From the NCBI GenBank assembly GCA_025938035.1, contig JAICQE010000183.1:1-8220 (forward strand): a DNA stretch of 8,220 bases, given 5' to 3'. Source of the DNA: Vicinamibacteria bacterium (GTDB lineage Bacteria; Acidobacteriota; Vicinamibacteria; Vicinamibacterales; UBA2999). Numbering within the stretch: the first letter of the stretch is position 1; each line of letters opens with the position of its first letter. Under the pieces are notes generated by a model, which saw only the letters and a program-made list of their open reading frames with translations, was not told the DNA's origin and made no database searches. Shown here one piece after another: positions 1 to 6,093 of this stretch. The translations under genes and the position numbers were made by a program.

Positions 1-128
1 AGAACGCCTCGTCGATCGCCTCGCTGCTGCTGACGACGGAAGCGCTCGTCTCCGAGATTCCGGAAGAGAAGAAGGAATCGGCCGGCGGCCACGCGCATGG
101 CGGCCCCGGAATGGGCGGAATGTACTAG
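1..128 (+). CDS. groEL: GroEL chaperonin, C-terminal end (partial)
   Basis: This is the 3' end of a gene that begins left of the window. Reading from base 3 gives 41 residues and a TAG stop at 126-128. The stretch [20 protein letters not shown] is the typical last helix of Hsp60/GroEL, which belongs to the equatorial domain of the ATP-driven folding chamber in the cytoplasm. It is followed by a charged EEKKE segment and a Gly/Met-rich tail ending GGPGMGGMY, the usual flexible GGM-type tail that projects into the cavity. The tail also contains two His residues (GGHAHGG), a small variation on plain GGM repeats. The gene ends directly at a heptad repeat array (129-227). Identification is by recognised family sequence; ATP-binding residues lie outside the window, so whether this is the main or a secondary GroEL copy cannot be judged. 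Confidence 0.95.
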   Translation, partial: NASSIASLLLTTEALVSEIPEEKKESAGGHAHGGPGMGGMY

Positions 129-227
129 GCCTAAAGCCTAAGGGCTCAGGCCTAAGGGCTGGCTACAGCAGGAGGCCTAAGGCTGAGAGAGGAACGAGTG
201 CTTCGTTCTTCTCTTAGGCCTTAGGCC
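129..227. repeat. Heptad (GCCTAAG) array forming a long hairpin
   Basis: The repeat starts on the base after the groEL stop. Heptamers GCCTAAA, GCCTAAG, GGCTCAG and GCCTAAG follow head to tail at 129-156. Another GCCTAAGG lies at 175-182, and the opposite-orientation motif TTAGGC occurs at 214-219 and 221-226, again 7 nt apart. The 174-197 and 203-227 segments pair as an imperfect stem of about 23 bp with a 5-nt loop (GTGCT). It lies between two convergent genes (groEL, and the gene ending at 241), so it could act as a two-way transcription barrier. There is no clear U-run beyond TTT at 228-230, so a standard intrinsic terminator is not proven. Confidence 0.8.
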
Positions 228-240
228 TTTATCCTTCGGC

Positions 241-651
241 CTAGAGAATGGCGAAGATGTCGACGACGACGCCGTTGTTGTAGATCACGGCGTGTCCTTG
301 GAAGACACCACGGGAGTAACCGCTCGGCAGCGGCAGCAGACCCTTTTCAACGTTCGCCGGGAATGCCTGCATCTTCTTTTCCCAGCCCGGAGGCAGCGAA
401 CCGCCGCGTGCCACTTTCTTCTGCAGCCCCGGGGGGAAGTTGCGATACTGCGGCGCATAGTGCGCCTTGATGACCTCGATCTCGCGGGGCGCCCAGACGA
501 TGCTGGCGCGGACGACGATATCGACGTCACTTGCACGTTTGTCGGCCGTTCTGGCAACTTTGAAATTCGTGTTACCGCGGCCCTGACCCGCGTGGACAGG
601 CGCGATCCCCACAAACAGGCCGGTAATCACGAGACAAATCAGCGATCTCAT
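241..651 (-). CDS. Small exported RcnB/CigR-like protein
   Basis: This 136-residue protein begins with a Sec signal peptide: MRSL, a hydrophobic core at residues 4-17 and a probable cleavage after PVHA (18-21). The mature part is small and basic. It contains two Pro-Pro-Gly turns (FPPGLQKKV near 72 and LPPGWEKKM near 87), then LPLPSGY and a C-terminal strand-like segment GHAVIYNNGVVVDIFAIL. This pattern resembles the small periplasmic RcnB/CigR-type proteins (metal homeostasis or anti-virulence regulators in enterobacteria), but the resemblance is to the fold pattern only and the actual role here is unknown. The start is supported by GGAGGG five bases before the ATG. It is the last gene of the minus-strand run, 79 nt after the TonB-like gene, and it ends just before the heptad hairpin. 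Confidence 0.7.
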   Translation of the reverse strand: MRSLICLVITGLFVGIAPVHAGQGRGNTNFKVARTADKRASDVDIVVRASIVWAPREIEVIKAHYAPQYRNFPPGLQKKVARGGSLPPGWEKKMQAFPANVEKGLLPLPSGYSRGVFQGHAVIYNNGVVVDIFAIL

Positions 652-665
652 AGATGCCCTCCCAG

Positions 666-686
666 GCAGTGCTGACTCGGCACTGC
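666..686. other. Short perfect hairpin in the 5' leader
   Basis: GCAGTGC (666-672) and GCACTGC (680-686) form a 7-bp perfect stem with a 7-nt loop. It lies between the TonB-like gene ending at 731 and the small exported protein starting at 651, close upstream of that gene's ribosome binding site. No U-run follows on either strand, so it is more likely a leader structure, processing site or protein site than an intrinsic terminator. Confidence 0.45.
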
Positions 687-702
687 AGAAGGGCTGCCGC
701 GA

Positions 703-718
703 TCACAGATTTTCACAG
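703..718 (-). promoter_or_regulatory. Direct hexamer repeat, possible regulator site
   Basis: On the minus strand CTGTGA occurs twice with a 4-nt spacer (+ strand TCACAG at 703-708 and 713-718), so the copies are exactly 10 nt apart, one helical turn. It lies 52-67 nt upstream of the start codon at 651. Helically phased direct repeats are a common way for a dimeric or tandem regulator to bind one face of DNA. The regulator is unknown and chance occurrence is possible. Confidence 0.3.
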
Positions 719-730
719 TGTCATATAGAG

Positions 731-1405
731 TCAGTTCAACGTGAACGTCACCGTCACCGACATGATCACCTGCACCGGTACGCCGTTCAGCAACGTTGGC
801 GTGAACCTCCACTGACGGACGGCATCAGTGGCGGCCGTGTCGAGCAGTGGCACTGATCTCAGTACCTTGACGTCACGCACGGATCCGTCTTCGGCAATCA
901 GCGCTTCGAGAATCACGACGCCGCTGATCTTGGCTTGCTGGGCGATGGGCGGATACAACGGCGCGACGTGATGCACCTTCTGCGGCGGACGGAGCACGCT
1001 ACCGACACGGATCGGCGGCGGCGGCGTAGCGACGCGCGGAGCGACGCGCGGAGCGAGCGGCGGTGGCGCGGTGCCAAGCCCGTCGCCGACCGGATCGCCG
1101 ACGCCGGCGATGACAAGTCCCGGGCCGGTGGGCACCGCGTCGAACACGACGGGCGGTTCGGGTGCGATCGCGTCCGGTTCCTCGAGCGGCACCGCGTTGA
1201 GATTGACGGCCGGTGTCTGCACCGTTCGCGTCGTCGACACAGGCGGCGGTGGTTGCACCTCCGGCACGTCAGCGCTGACCATCGCGAACATGGTGCTGTG
1301 CGGAGGAGCGGGAAGTTCGGTCGTGGCAAAGAGCCGCACGACCATCGCTGCGCCGATCGCAAGCGTGTGTACGAAGAACGAACAGACGAAGGTTCTGGTT
1401 CGCAT
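731..1405 (-). CDS. TonB-family energy transducer protein (divergent type)
   Basis: This 224-residue protein has the TonB layout. A short cytoplasmic start is followed by one membrane segment (about residues 7-26, from CSFFVHTLAIGAAMVV). Next comes a long Pro-rich periplasmic spacer (about 31-142, with QPPPPV, APEPP, TPPPPI). The C-terminal TonB_C domain (about 143-224) carries the family signature: YPPIAQQAKISG, strand VVILEALI, AEDGSVRDVKVLRSVPLLDTAA and AVRQWRFTP. TonB proteins transmit proton-motive force from ExbB/ExbD to outer-membrane receptors; no such partners are in the window. It keeps the classical YP motif and lacks the Gly-rich juxtamembrane motif of the two paralogues at 3777-5490, so it is a different subfamily. 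The ATG is preceded by GGAGG four bases upstream. The gene lies 107 nt after the MFS gene. Confidence 0.85.
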   Translation of the reverse strand: MRTRTFVCSFFVHTLAIGAAMVVRLFATTELPAPPHSTMFAMVSADVPEVQPPPPVSTTRTVQTPAVNLNAVPLEEPDAIAPEPPVVFDAVPTGPGLVIAGVGDPVGDGLGTAPPPLAPRVAPRVATPPPPIRVGSVLRPPQKVHHVAPLYPPIAQQAKISGVVILEALIAEDGSVRDVKVLRSVPLLDTAATDAVRQWRFTPTLLNGVPVQVIMSVTVTFTLN

Positions 1406-1475
1406 CGGGCCTCCATGCCTGAAGGCCCATCGCCGGCGTGGGCGTCTTTCAACTTCGACACCGGATCTGTTGAAT

Positions 1476-1511
1476 TGTTCGAACCGTTGGAATCGTTCGC
1501 GTCGTTCGCGT
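1476..1511. repeat. Nine-base tandem repeat after the MFS gene
   Basis: Between the MFS stop and the TonB-like gene, nonamers run head to tail with period 9: TGTTCGAAC (1476), CGTTGGAAT (1485), CGTTCGCGT (1494) and CGTTCGCGT (1503). The last two are identical and the first two are degenerate copies. The array ends two bases before the MFS stop codon complement at 1513-1515. No gene is visible in this gap, and no terminator stem with a U-run. Confidence 0.5.
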
Positions 1512-1512
1512 T

Positions 1513-3105
1513 CTACGACTGTCGTTCTTCGACGAGTTCTTCGAGCGGTCGCCCGCGTGTTTCGAGCCCGCGCATCGCCACGGCGAGAGCGGCGAGTGCC
1601 ATGGGAATCGACACGAGCAGCGCCGGACGAAGCATGCCGGTGGACACGCTGATCAGTCCGGTCACCGTGGCAATCGCGCCGAGCAGGCCACCGAGCTTCG
1701 TGCTGCCGGCCGACACCCCGCTGCCGGTGCCGCGCAGACGCGTCGGGAAGACTTCGGCGGTGTACGGCGAAAGCATCGCAATCACACCACCGGTCGCCGT
1801 GTAGAGCAGCGCGAGCATCGAGACCATCGCCAGGCGGTTACTGGTGGCGGATGGTGCGATCCAGGCCAGTCCGACCGCGCACGCGATCGAGGCCAGGGCG
1901 AAGACCATCATGCTGCGCCGGCTGCTCCACATGCCGTAGGCGTACGCGACGAGAACCGTTCCGGGGATCGCCACGACGGCCGACAGGAACAGCAGATACG
2001 ATGACGAAGCGGCGCTGAAGCCGGCTCCGCGCAGGAATGTCGGCAGAAACGAAATGAACCCCCAGTTCACGATGCCCCATGCCAGTCCATAGGCGAGCAC
2101 GACGGTCGTCTGCGTGAGGAACGGCCGCTGAAAGAGCGCGCGTATCTCGTTCCACTGGAGAGGCGGCTTGCGCATCTGCAGCTCCGTTGTCGACGGTGGA
2201 CCGATCTCGATCGCCACGCCATAGCGCGCCATCACGGCGCGTGCTTCGTCGATGCGGCCGCGATCGAGCAGGAACCTTGGCGACTCCGGGATCCAGCGGT
2301 TCAGGATGAGCATCAGGATTCCCGTCGGCAGATTCATCAGCCACAGCATTCGCCACGACCACGCTGGCTCGAGCAGCGCGGCGAAACCCGCCGCCGCGAG
2401 CGTCCCGCCGACCGTCCCCATTCCGCCGTGCAGTACGACCAGCCACCCGCGCGACTTCGCCGGCACCGACTCCGCCATCAGTGCGTAGACAATCGGCAGC
2501 ATCCCGCCGGCGGCGAGCCCCATCAGGAAGCACATCACCAGGTTGGCGGCAAACGACGGCATCGCGCCGCAGATCGCCGTACCGATGAACATCAGCGAGG
2601 CCAGCAGGATCGCCGCGCGTCGGCCGAGGCGATCGGCCAATATTCCCCAGACCACCGATCCGATCGTGGTGCCGGCCAGCGCGCAGATCAGGAGCCAGGC
2701 CGTGCGCGACGCCGGGATTCGGTACTCGGACGACATGCCGGGAATGACGAAGCCCAGCGTCGCCGGCTTCATCACGTCGATGACGAGCGCCACGCCAAGG
2801 ACGAACAGCAGACCCCAGTGCGCGCCCGTCAGCGCGGCGTCATCGATCGCGCGGAGGTGATAGGTAGCCGGTCTACGGGCGGCGGCAGACGCGGGAGGGA
2901 GCAGGCCCCAGGTGGCGAGCACCATCCCAGCCGCCACGAAGAACATGCCGGCGATCATCACCCGGCCCATCGGCATCCCGGCCATGTGGAAGTTCATGCT
3001 CCCGGCGGCCAGATAGTCGGGAAGATGCGCGAGCACGCCAAGGGTCACGAGCGTGGCTCCGCTCCAGAACGCGACGGGGCGATGAAAGCTGATGCCGTGG
3101 GTCAC
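1513..3105 (-). CDS. MFS transporter with extra N-terminal membrane segments
   Basis: This 530-residue integral inner-membrane protein belongs to the major facilitator superfamily, in the sugar/organic-acid transporter branch. Evidence is the loop 2-3 motif A (GILADRLGRR, 154-163), the PESPRFL motif (273-279) before the central cytoplasmic loop, and the second-half motif YTAEVFPTRLRGTGSG (448-463). The substrate cannot be read from the sequence. The MFS core starts near residue 95. Ahead of it lie two further predicted membrane segments (about 11-33 and 49-69) joined by a Met/His-rich loop (MNFHMAGMPMG, 37-47), so about 14 segments may exist instead of 12. The start is GTG at 3103-3105; an in-frame TAA lies three codons upstream, so no longer form is possible. 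No good ribosome binding site is seen, and a -10-like CATAAT lies just before the start. The gene follows the thioredoxin-like gene after 60 nt. Confidence 0.85.
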   Translation of the reverse strand: MTHGISFHRPVAFWSGATLVTLGVLAHLPDYLAAGSMNFHMAGMPMGRVMIAGMFFVAAGMVLATWGLLPPASAAARRPATYHLRAIDDAALTGAHWGLLFVLGVALVIDVMKPATLGFVIPGMSSEYRIPASRTAWLLICALAGTTIGSVVWGILADRLGRRAAILLASLMFIGTAICGAMPSFAANLVMCFLMGLAAGGMLPIVYALMAESVPAKSRGWLVVLHGGMGTVGGTLAAAGFAALLEPAWSWRMLWLMNLPTGILMLILNRWIPESPRFLLDRGRIDEARAVMARYGVAIEIGPPSTTELQMRKPPLQWNEIRALFQRPFLTQTTVVLAYGLAWGIVNWGFISFLPTFLRGAGFSAASSSYLLFLSAVVAIPGTVLVAYAYGMWSSRRSMMVFALASIACAVGLAWIAPSATSNRLAMVSMLALLYTATGGVIAMLSPYTAEVFPTRLRGTGSGVSAGSTKLGGLLGAIATVTGLISVSTGMLRPALLVSIPMALAALAVAMRGLETRGRPLEELVEERQS

Positions 3106-3111
3106 GGCACC

Positions 3112-3142
3112 GGATTATGTCCGGCCGGGGTGCGCAGGGCGC
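3112..3142 (-). promoter_or_regulatory. Possible promoter with leaderless start
   Basis: On the minus strand, CATAAT (five of six bases matching TATAAT) ends 7 nt before the GTG start of the MFS gene. TTGCGC lies 19 nt upstream of it as a weak -35. A transcript from this promoter would begin at or within a few bases of the GTG, giving a leaderless mRNA, which fits the absence of a ribosome binding site. CATAAT is also the loop region of a CCGGA/TCCGG mini-hairpin (3110-3124). Weak support overall. Confidence 0.3.
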
Positions 3143-3165
3143 AATAGTGGAAAAGCGCTAGCCTT

Positions 3166-3771
3166 TCAGAAATACTCCGGCGCATTTCCCCGCTTCCACT
3201 TGATATTGCAGCCGACGCTCCCCTTCTGATCCTGCGGCACAGGCACGCCTGCAAGCACCGCGTCCACGGCGGCGCGAATGTCACGGCCGGTCACCGGCAT
3301 CGGCGGATTGGTGCGCGGACGGCTGTCGTCGAAGCGGCCGCGATAGACCAGTGTCCGGTCTCTGTCGAACAGGTACAGGTCAGGGGTGCACGCGGCACGA
3401 AACTGCTTGGCTACTTCCTGTGTCTCGTCGAAGACGTACGGGAACACGTATCCGGCGCGCGCCGCTTCCTCGCGCATGCCGTCCGGACCGTCCTCGGGAA
3501 ACGCCGCGACGTCGTTGGAGTTCACCGCGACGATCGCCAGACCACGCGCCTGATACTCGCGCGCAAACTCGGCGAAGCCTTTGCGGATGTGCGTGACGAA
3601 CGGACAGTGGCCGCAGATGAAGGCGACGAGCAGCGCCGGCGCGTCGCGGAAGTCCTCCGTCGAGACGAGGCGGCCCCTCGACTCAGCTCGGGGCAGGCCG
3701 TTGTAATCAGGAAGCGTGAACGACGGCAGCCGCGTGCCGAGCGGCAGCATCGTCGAGGGCGTGAGCACCAT
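3166..3771 (-). CDS. Thioredoxin-fold / AhpC-TSA family protein
   Basis: This 201-residue protein has no signal peptide, so it probably acts in the cytoplasm. The N-terminal LGTRLPSFTLPDYNG is the usual opening of the AhpC/TSA-Redoxin fold. The active site is FICGHCPFV, with a CxxC pair at residues 53-56. Two further Cys residues lie in motifs shared by this family: AACTPDLYLFD (C128) and the C-terminal GCNIKWKRGNAPEYF (C188). Such proteins reduce disulfides or peroxides; the exact substrate is not known. I chose the ATG at 3769-3771 because it lies 5 nt after the stop of the TonB-like gene and opens directly on the domain. An earlier in-frame ATG at 3858 would overlap the conserved TonB domain by 82 nt. 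A second ATG at 3748-3750 is an alternative. The tight spacing implies co-transcription and translational coupling with the TonB-like gene. Confidence 0.85.
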   Translation of the reverse strand: MVLTPSTMLPLGTRLPSFTLPDYNGLPRAESRGRLVSTEDFRDAPALLVAFICGHCPFVTHIRKGFAEFAREYQARGLAIVAVNSNDVAAFPEDGPDGMREEAARAGYVFPYVFDETQEVAKQFRAACTPDLYLFDRDRTLVYRGRFDDSRPRTNPPMPVTGRDIRAAVDAVLAGVPVPQDQKGSVGCNIKWKRGNAPEYF

Positions 3772-3776
3772 GGCTC

Positions 3777-4658
3777 TTATCGCAGATTGAAATCGAGCTC
3801 GATTTGAATCCGCACGGCGACCGGCTCGCCCTTGAACATTCCGGGCCTGAAACGCCACTGCGCGGCGTTCTTTTTCGCCTCCTCGTCGAGGCCGAAGCTC
3901 TGATCGAGCGAGCGGACGATTGAAATGTCGGTCACAGAGCCATCAGGCAGGACGACCGCCGACAGGATGACCGTGCCCTGCACTTTGGCGCGCATCGCGT
4001 CCGCGGTGTACTTCGGCGACGGCTTGAAGATCACGACCGGGGACGTGACACCGTTGCCGATGTTGTAAACGCCGCCGCCAAAACCGCCGCCGCGACCGGG
4101 GCCGATCCCTGAACCAGTACCAGGCCCGGCTCCGGTTCCCGTCCCGCTCCCTCGCGACGTCGTGTTGGCAACCGCGTTCGAGGAGATGTCTCCCGGCGCT
4201 GCGATGTCCACCGCCGCCAGCGTCTGCACCGGTAACGAAAGCTGCGGCTCCGTTGGCACCGGAACAGGCACCGGCTCGGGCACCGGAACCGGCTTGGGCG
4301 CCTCAACCTTGGGGCTCACCAGCTTCTTCGGTGGATCGGGGCTCTTGTTTCCTCCGCCGCCGCCACCCCCGGGACCCGGGTCAACCACAAACACCAGGTC
4401 CTGGTTCAGCCGATCAGGAAGGATCGAGTTGTAGACCTTGTCGGGGATGAATTGGACCACTAACAGGAGCAGCGCCAGTGCGGCGACGTGCACGACCGTT
4501 CCCGAAAACACACGGGTTCCGCTCGTCGGCTGATCGCTGAACAGCTCGCGAATGTCGGTCCCTTCCCCGGCCGGCCGGATGGACAGGTGGGAGGTGGCTC
4601 GCTTCGGCTGGGGTTTAGGCGAAGGGCTCATGTACGCGGTGCTGCTCGTGTGATTCAT
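3777..4658 (-). CDS. TonB-family protein, Gly-rich type (second of tandem pair)
   Basis: From the ATG at 4656-4658 the protein has 293 residues. A 50-residue cytoplasmic N-terminus precedes one membrane segment (about 52-71). Then comes the juxtamembrane stretch IPDKVYNSILPDRLNQDLVF and the Gly run in PGPGGGGGGGNKSPDPPKK (94-112). The spacer has a Pro-Val/Pro-Glu region (121-136) and a second Gly-rich region with Gly-Thr/Gly-Ser repeats (170-196). The TonB_C domain follows (about 207-293), with YTADAMRAKVQGTV, LPDGSVTDISIVRSLD and AAQWRFRPG. It is probably anchored in the inner membrane and spans the periplasm. It is clearly a paralogue of the upstream gene at 4726-5490 but has about 40 extra N-terminal residues. 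An in-frame ATG 27 nt further upstream (4685) lacks a ribosome binding site; the chosen ATG has GGGGA three bases before it, which is also not ideal, so the start is uncertain. Confidence 0.85.
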   Translation of the reverse strand: MNHTSSTAYMSPSPKPQPKRATSHLSIRPAGEGTDIRELFSDQPTSGTRVFSGTVVHVAALALLLLVVQFIPDKVYNSILPDRLNQDLVFVVDPGPGGGGGGGNKSPDPPKKLVSPKVEAPKPVPVPEPVPVPVPTEPQLSLPVQTLAAVDIAAPGDISSNAVANTTSRGSGTGTGAGPGTGSGIGPGRGGGFGGGVYNIGNGVTSPVVIFKPSPKYTADAMRAKVQGTVILSAVVLPDGSVTDISIVRSLDQSFGLDEEAKKNAAQWRFRPGMFKGEPVAVRIQIELDFNLR

Positions 4659-4725
4659 TGTCCCCGAGCCTGTGCAGGGTGGCAAGGTGCAAAACGGAGA
4701 CCTCGGCTACTTCACGCCTATCGGC

Positions 4726-5490
4726 TCATCGGACGTTGAACACGAGCTCGATGTTCACAAGGACGGGCACCGGCTCACCGTATCTCGTCCCCGGGAAGAA
4801 CCGCCACTGGCGCGCCGCCTCGATGGCTTTCCCGTCGAGACCGAACGTGCGATCCAGCGAGCGAAGCACCCGGATGTCGGTAACCGAACCATCTGGAAGC
4901 ACAACGGCCGAGAGCAGGACCGTGCCTTGAATCTTCGCGCGCATCGCGTCCGCGGTGTACTGCGGATCCACCTGCCGGCGCACGCGTGGAGGCAGCACGC
5001 CGTTGCCAGCCTGGAAGGGCCCATCACCGAAGCCGGGCGTCTCTCCGGAGCCGGCGCCCGGACCCTCACGGTCACCGGCACCTGGCCCGTCGCCACGGCC
5101 GCGTGAATCGCCGATCGATACCGGGCCGCCGATATCGCCCGGCCGCACGGCAGCTGCGGCGGCGAGCGGCTGCGCCGCCAGTTGTTCGACCTGCGGCTCG
5201 ATGATGTTGTCAGGCTCCGTCAGCTGCGGCGGCACCGCCGCGGGCACGCTCATTTGCTGCTGGCCCTTGAGCTCGGCCCGTCGCCGCGGTTCGGGACTCC
5301 GATTTCCTCCGCCGGCGCCGCCGCCCGCCCCGGGTTGCGCCAACCACACGAGCTTTTCCGTGAGCCGTGTCGGAATCACCGCGTCGTACACCTTGTCCGG
5401 CACAAGCCGGCCAAGGATGACGAGGATGGCCGCTGCCGCAAGGTGGACGCCCGTTCCCGAAAGGATTCGAGTCCGGCTCGTCGCGTTCAC
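4726..5490 (-). CDS. TonB-family protein, Gly-rich type (first of tandem pair)
   Basis: This 254-residue protein has a 10-residue cytoplasmic start and a membrane segment (about 11-30). A juxtamembrane stretch VPDKVYDAVIPTRLTEKLVW follows, then PGAGGGAGGGNRSPEP (53-68). The spacer is rich in Pro/Ala and then in Gly (about 129-165, including GPGAGDREGPGAGSG). The TonB_C domain occupies about 174-254, with YTADAMRAKIQGTV, LPDGSVTDIRVLRSLD and AARQWRFFPG. Role by family: transfer of force or contact from the inner to the outer membrane. No ExbB, ExbD or receptor is nearby. The start is GTG at 5488-5490; AAGG lies about four bases upstream within AAGGGGGT, and no other start codon occurs before the membrane segment. 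It is followed after 67 nt by its paralogue. The two proteins are nearly identical in parts of the TonB_C domain and diverge in the spacer, so they arose by tandem duplication. Confidence 0.87.
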   Translation of the reverse strand: MNATSRTRILSGTGVHLAAAAILVILGRLVPDKVYDAVIPTRLTEKLVWLAQPGAGGGAGGGNRSPEPRRRAELKGQQQMSVPAAVPPQLTEPDNIIEPQVEQLAAQPLAAAAAVRPGDIGGPVSIGDSRGRGDGPGAGDREGPGAGSGETPGFGDGPFQAGNGVLPPRVRRQVDPQYTADAMRAKIQGTVLLSAVVLPDGSVTDIRVLRSLDRTFGLDGKAIEAARQWRFFPGTRYGEPVPVLVNIELVFNVR

Positions 5491-5541
5491 ACCCCCTTAG
5501 ACCCCGACAGAGCCGCTGCGGCCGGTACGAGCTCTGGCGCG

Positions 5542-5558
5542 CGGACCCTGTTGGTCCG
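5542..5558. other. Small hairpin between stress-protein and TonB genes
   Basis: CGGACC (5542-5547) and GGTCCG (5553-5558) form a 6-bp perfect stem with a 5-nt loop. It lies 14 nt after the stop of the YflT-like gene and about 50 nt before the GTG of the TonB-like gene. No U-run follows on the minus strand, so it is a weak terminator candidate at best, or a leader structure of the TonB message. The rest of this 82-nt gap shows no recognisable element. Confidence 0.35.
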
Positions 5559-5572
5559 TGAATTAGACGGGA

Positions 5573-6076
5573 TCAATCGTCCCAGGTCGCTTTGGCGATT
5601 GAGGCGGCCCCATTGCGGCTGAAGACGTCATGAACCGTGGGGACCGCAGTTTCTTCGATGTGGGCGCCCACCAGGATTGCGCCCTGCTCGATCTGCTGCT
5701 GCCAGCGCTCGGCCTCGCCGCGCTCGAGTCCCGCCTGCCGCAACGCCCTTGCAATGCCTCCGGCCACGTGCCCGGCCGCCTCGCCAAGCCCGGCCGCCAG
5801 CGGGCCGTCTGCCACGATCGGCCCGATTCCGGGAAGGACCAGCGCAATGGCGGCCAGCAGGTGGCCGCTCAGCTCGCCCAGGCGGGACGCGGCGCGCGAA
5901 TCCTCGATCTCCGACCCTGGCGATGCTCCCGATGCTTCCGCCAGCGCCCCCTCTTCGTCGTGGGAACGGGCCACCACCGATACCCGTTCGCGCGCGATGC
6001 CGAGGCTGCGCAGATCGCGCGCCGCGGCAGCGGCCGACGCCGGATCGTCAAAAAGGGCGAGGACGAGAGGATGCAT
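5573..6076 (-). CDS. YflT-like general stress protein
   Basis: This 167-residue protein starts with an alternating strand-helix-strand unit: VLALFDDPASAAAAARDLRSLGIARERVSVVAR (about 4-37). This is the characteristic opening of the heat-induced stress protein YflT / general stress protein 17M-type domain. A linker rich in Glu, Ala and Ser follows (38-65). A Gly/Ala-rich hydrophobic middle (about 68-113, with IALVLPGIGPIVADGPLAAGLGEAAG) is typical of this family and may insert in or lie against membrane. The C-terminal region has a polar helix and a final strand (QGAILVGAHIEE) before VFSRNGA. The biochemical role of the family is not known. I chose ATG at 6074-6076 since the domain starts there. 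The frame is open upstream to 6154, but that extension is encoded by the repeat at 6094-6155. No strong ribosome binding site is seen. It follows the VWFA gene after 77 nt. Confidence 0.75.
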   Translation of the reverse strand: MHPLVLALFDDPASAAAAARDLRSLGIARERVSVVARSHDEEGALAEASGASPGSEIEDSRAASRLGELSGHLLAAIALVLPGIGPIVADGPLAAGLGEAAGHVAGGIARALRQAGLERGEAERWQQQIEQGAILVGAHIEETAVPTVHDVFSRNGAASIAKATWDD

Positions 6077-6093
6077 GTAAGAGACTCTACGCT

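Noticed and set aside
174..230. Standard Rho-independent terminator after groEL
   Set aside because: The stem is strong but only three T residues follow on the + strand; kept as a repeat with possible terminator activity.
935..1804. Open + strand frame of 289 codons
   Set aside because: It lies opposite the TonB-like and MFS genes, is Arg/Ser-rich, shows no domain, and crosses the gap between two real genes. It is a GC-rich shadow.
2428..3147. Open + strand frame of 239 codons
   Set aside because: Opposite the conserved MFS gene; His/Arg/Gly-rich low-complexity translation without a recognisable family.
3772..3858. Longer N-terminus for the thioredoxin-like protein
   Set aside because: It would overlap the conserved end of the TonB_C domain and adds only Arg-rich sequence with no family match.
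4162..4450. + strand Gly-Thr and Pro-rich repeats that look like a repeat protein
   Set aside because: They are the complement of the Pro-Val and Gly codons of the TonB spacer.
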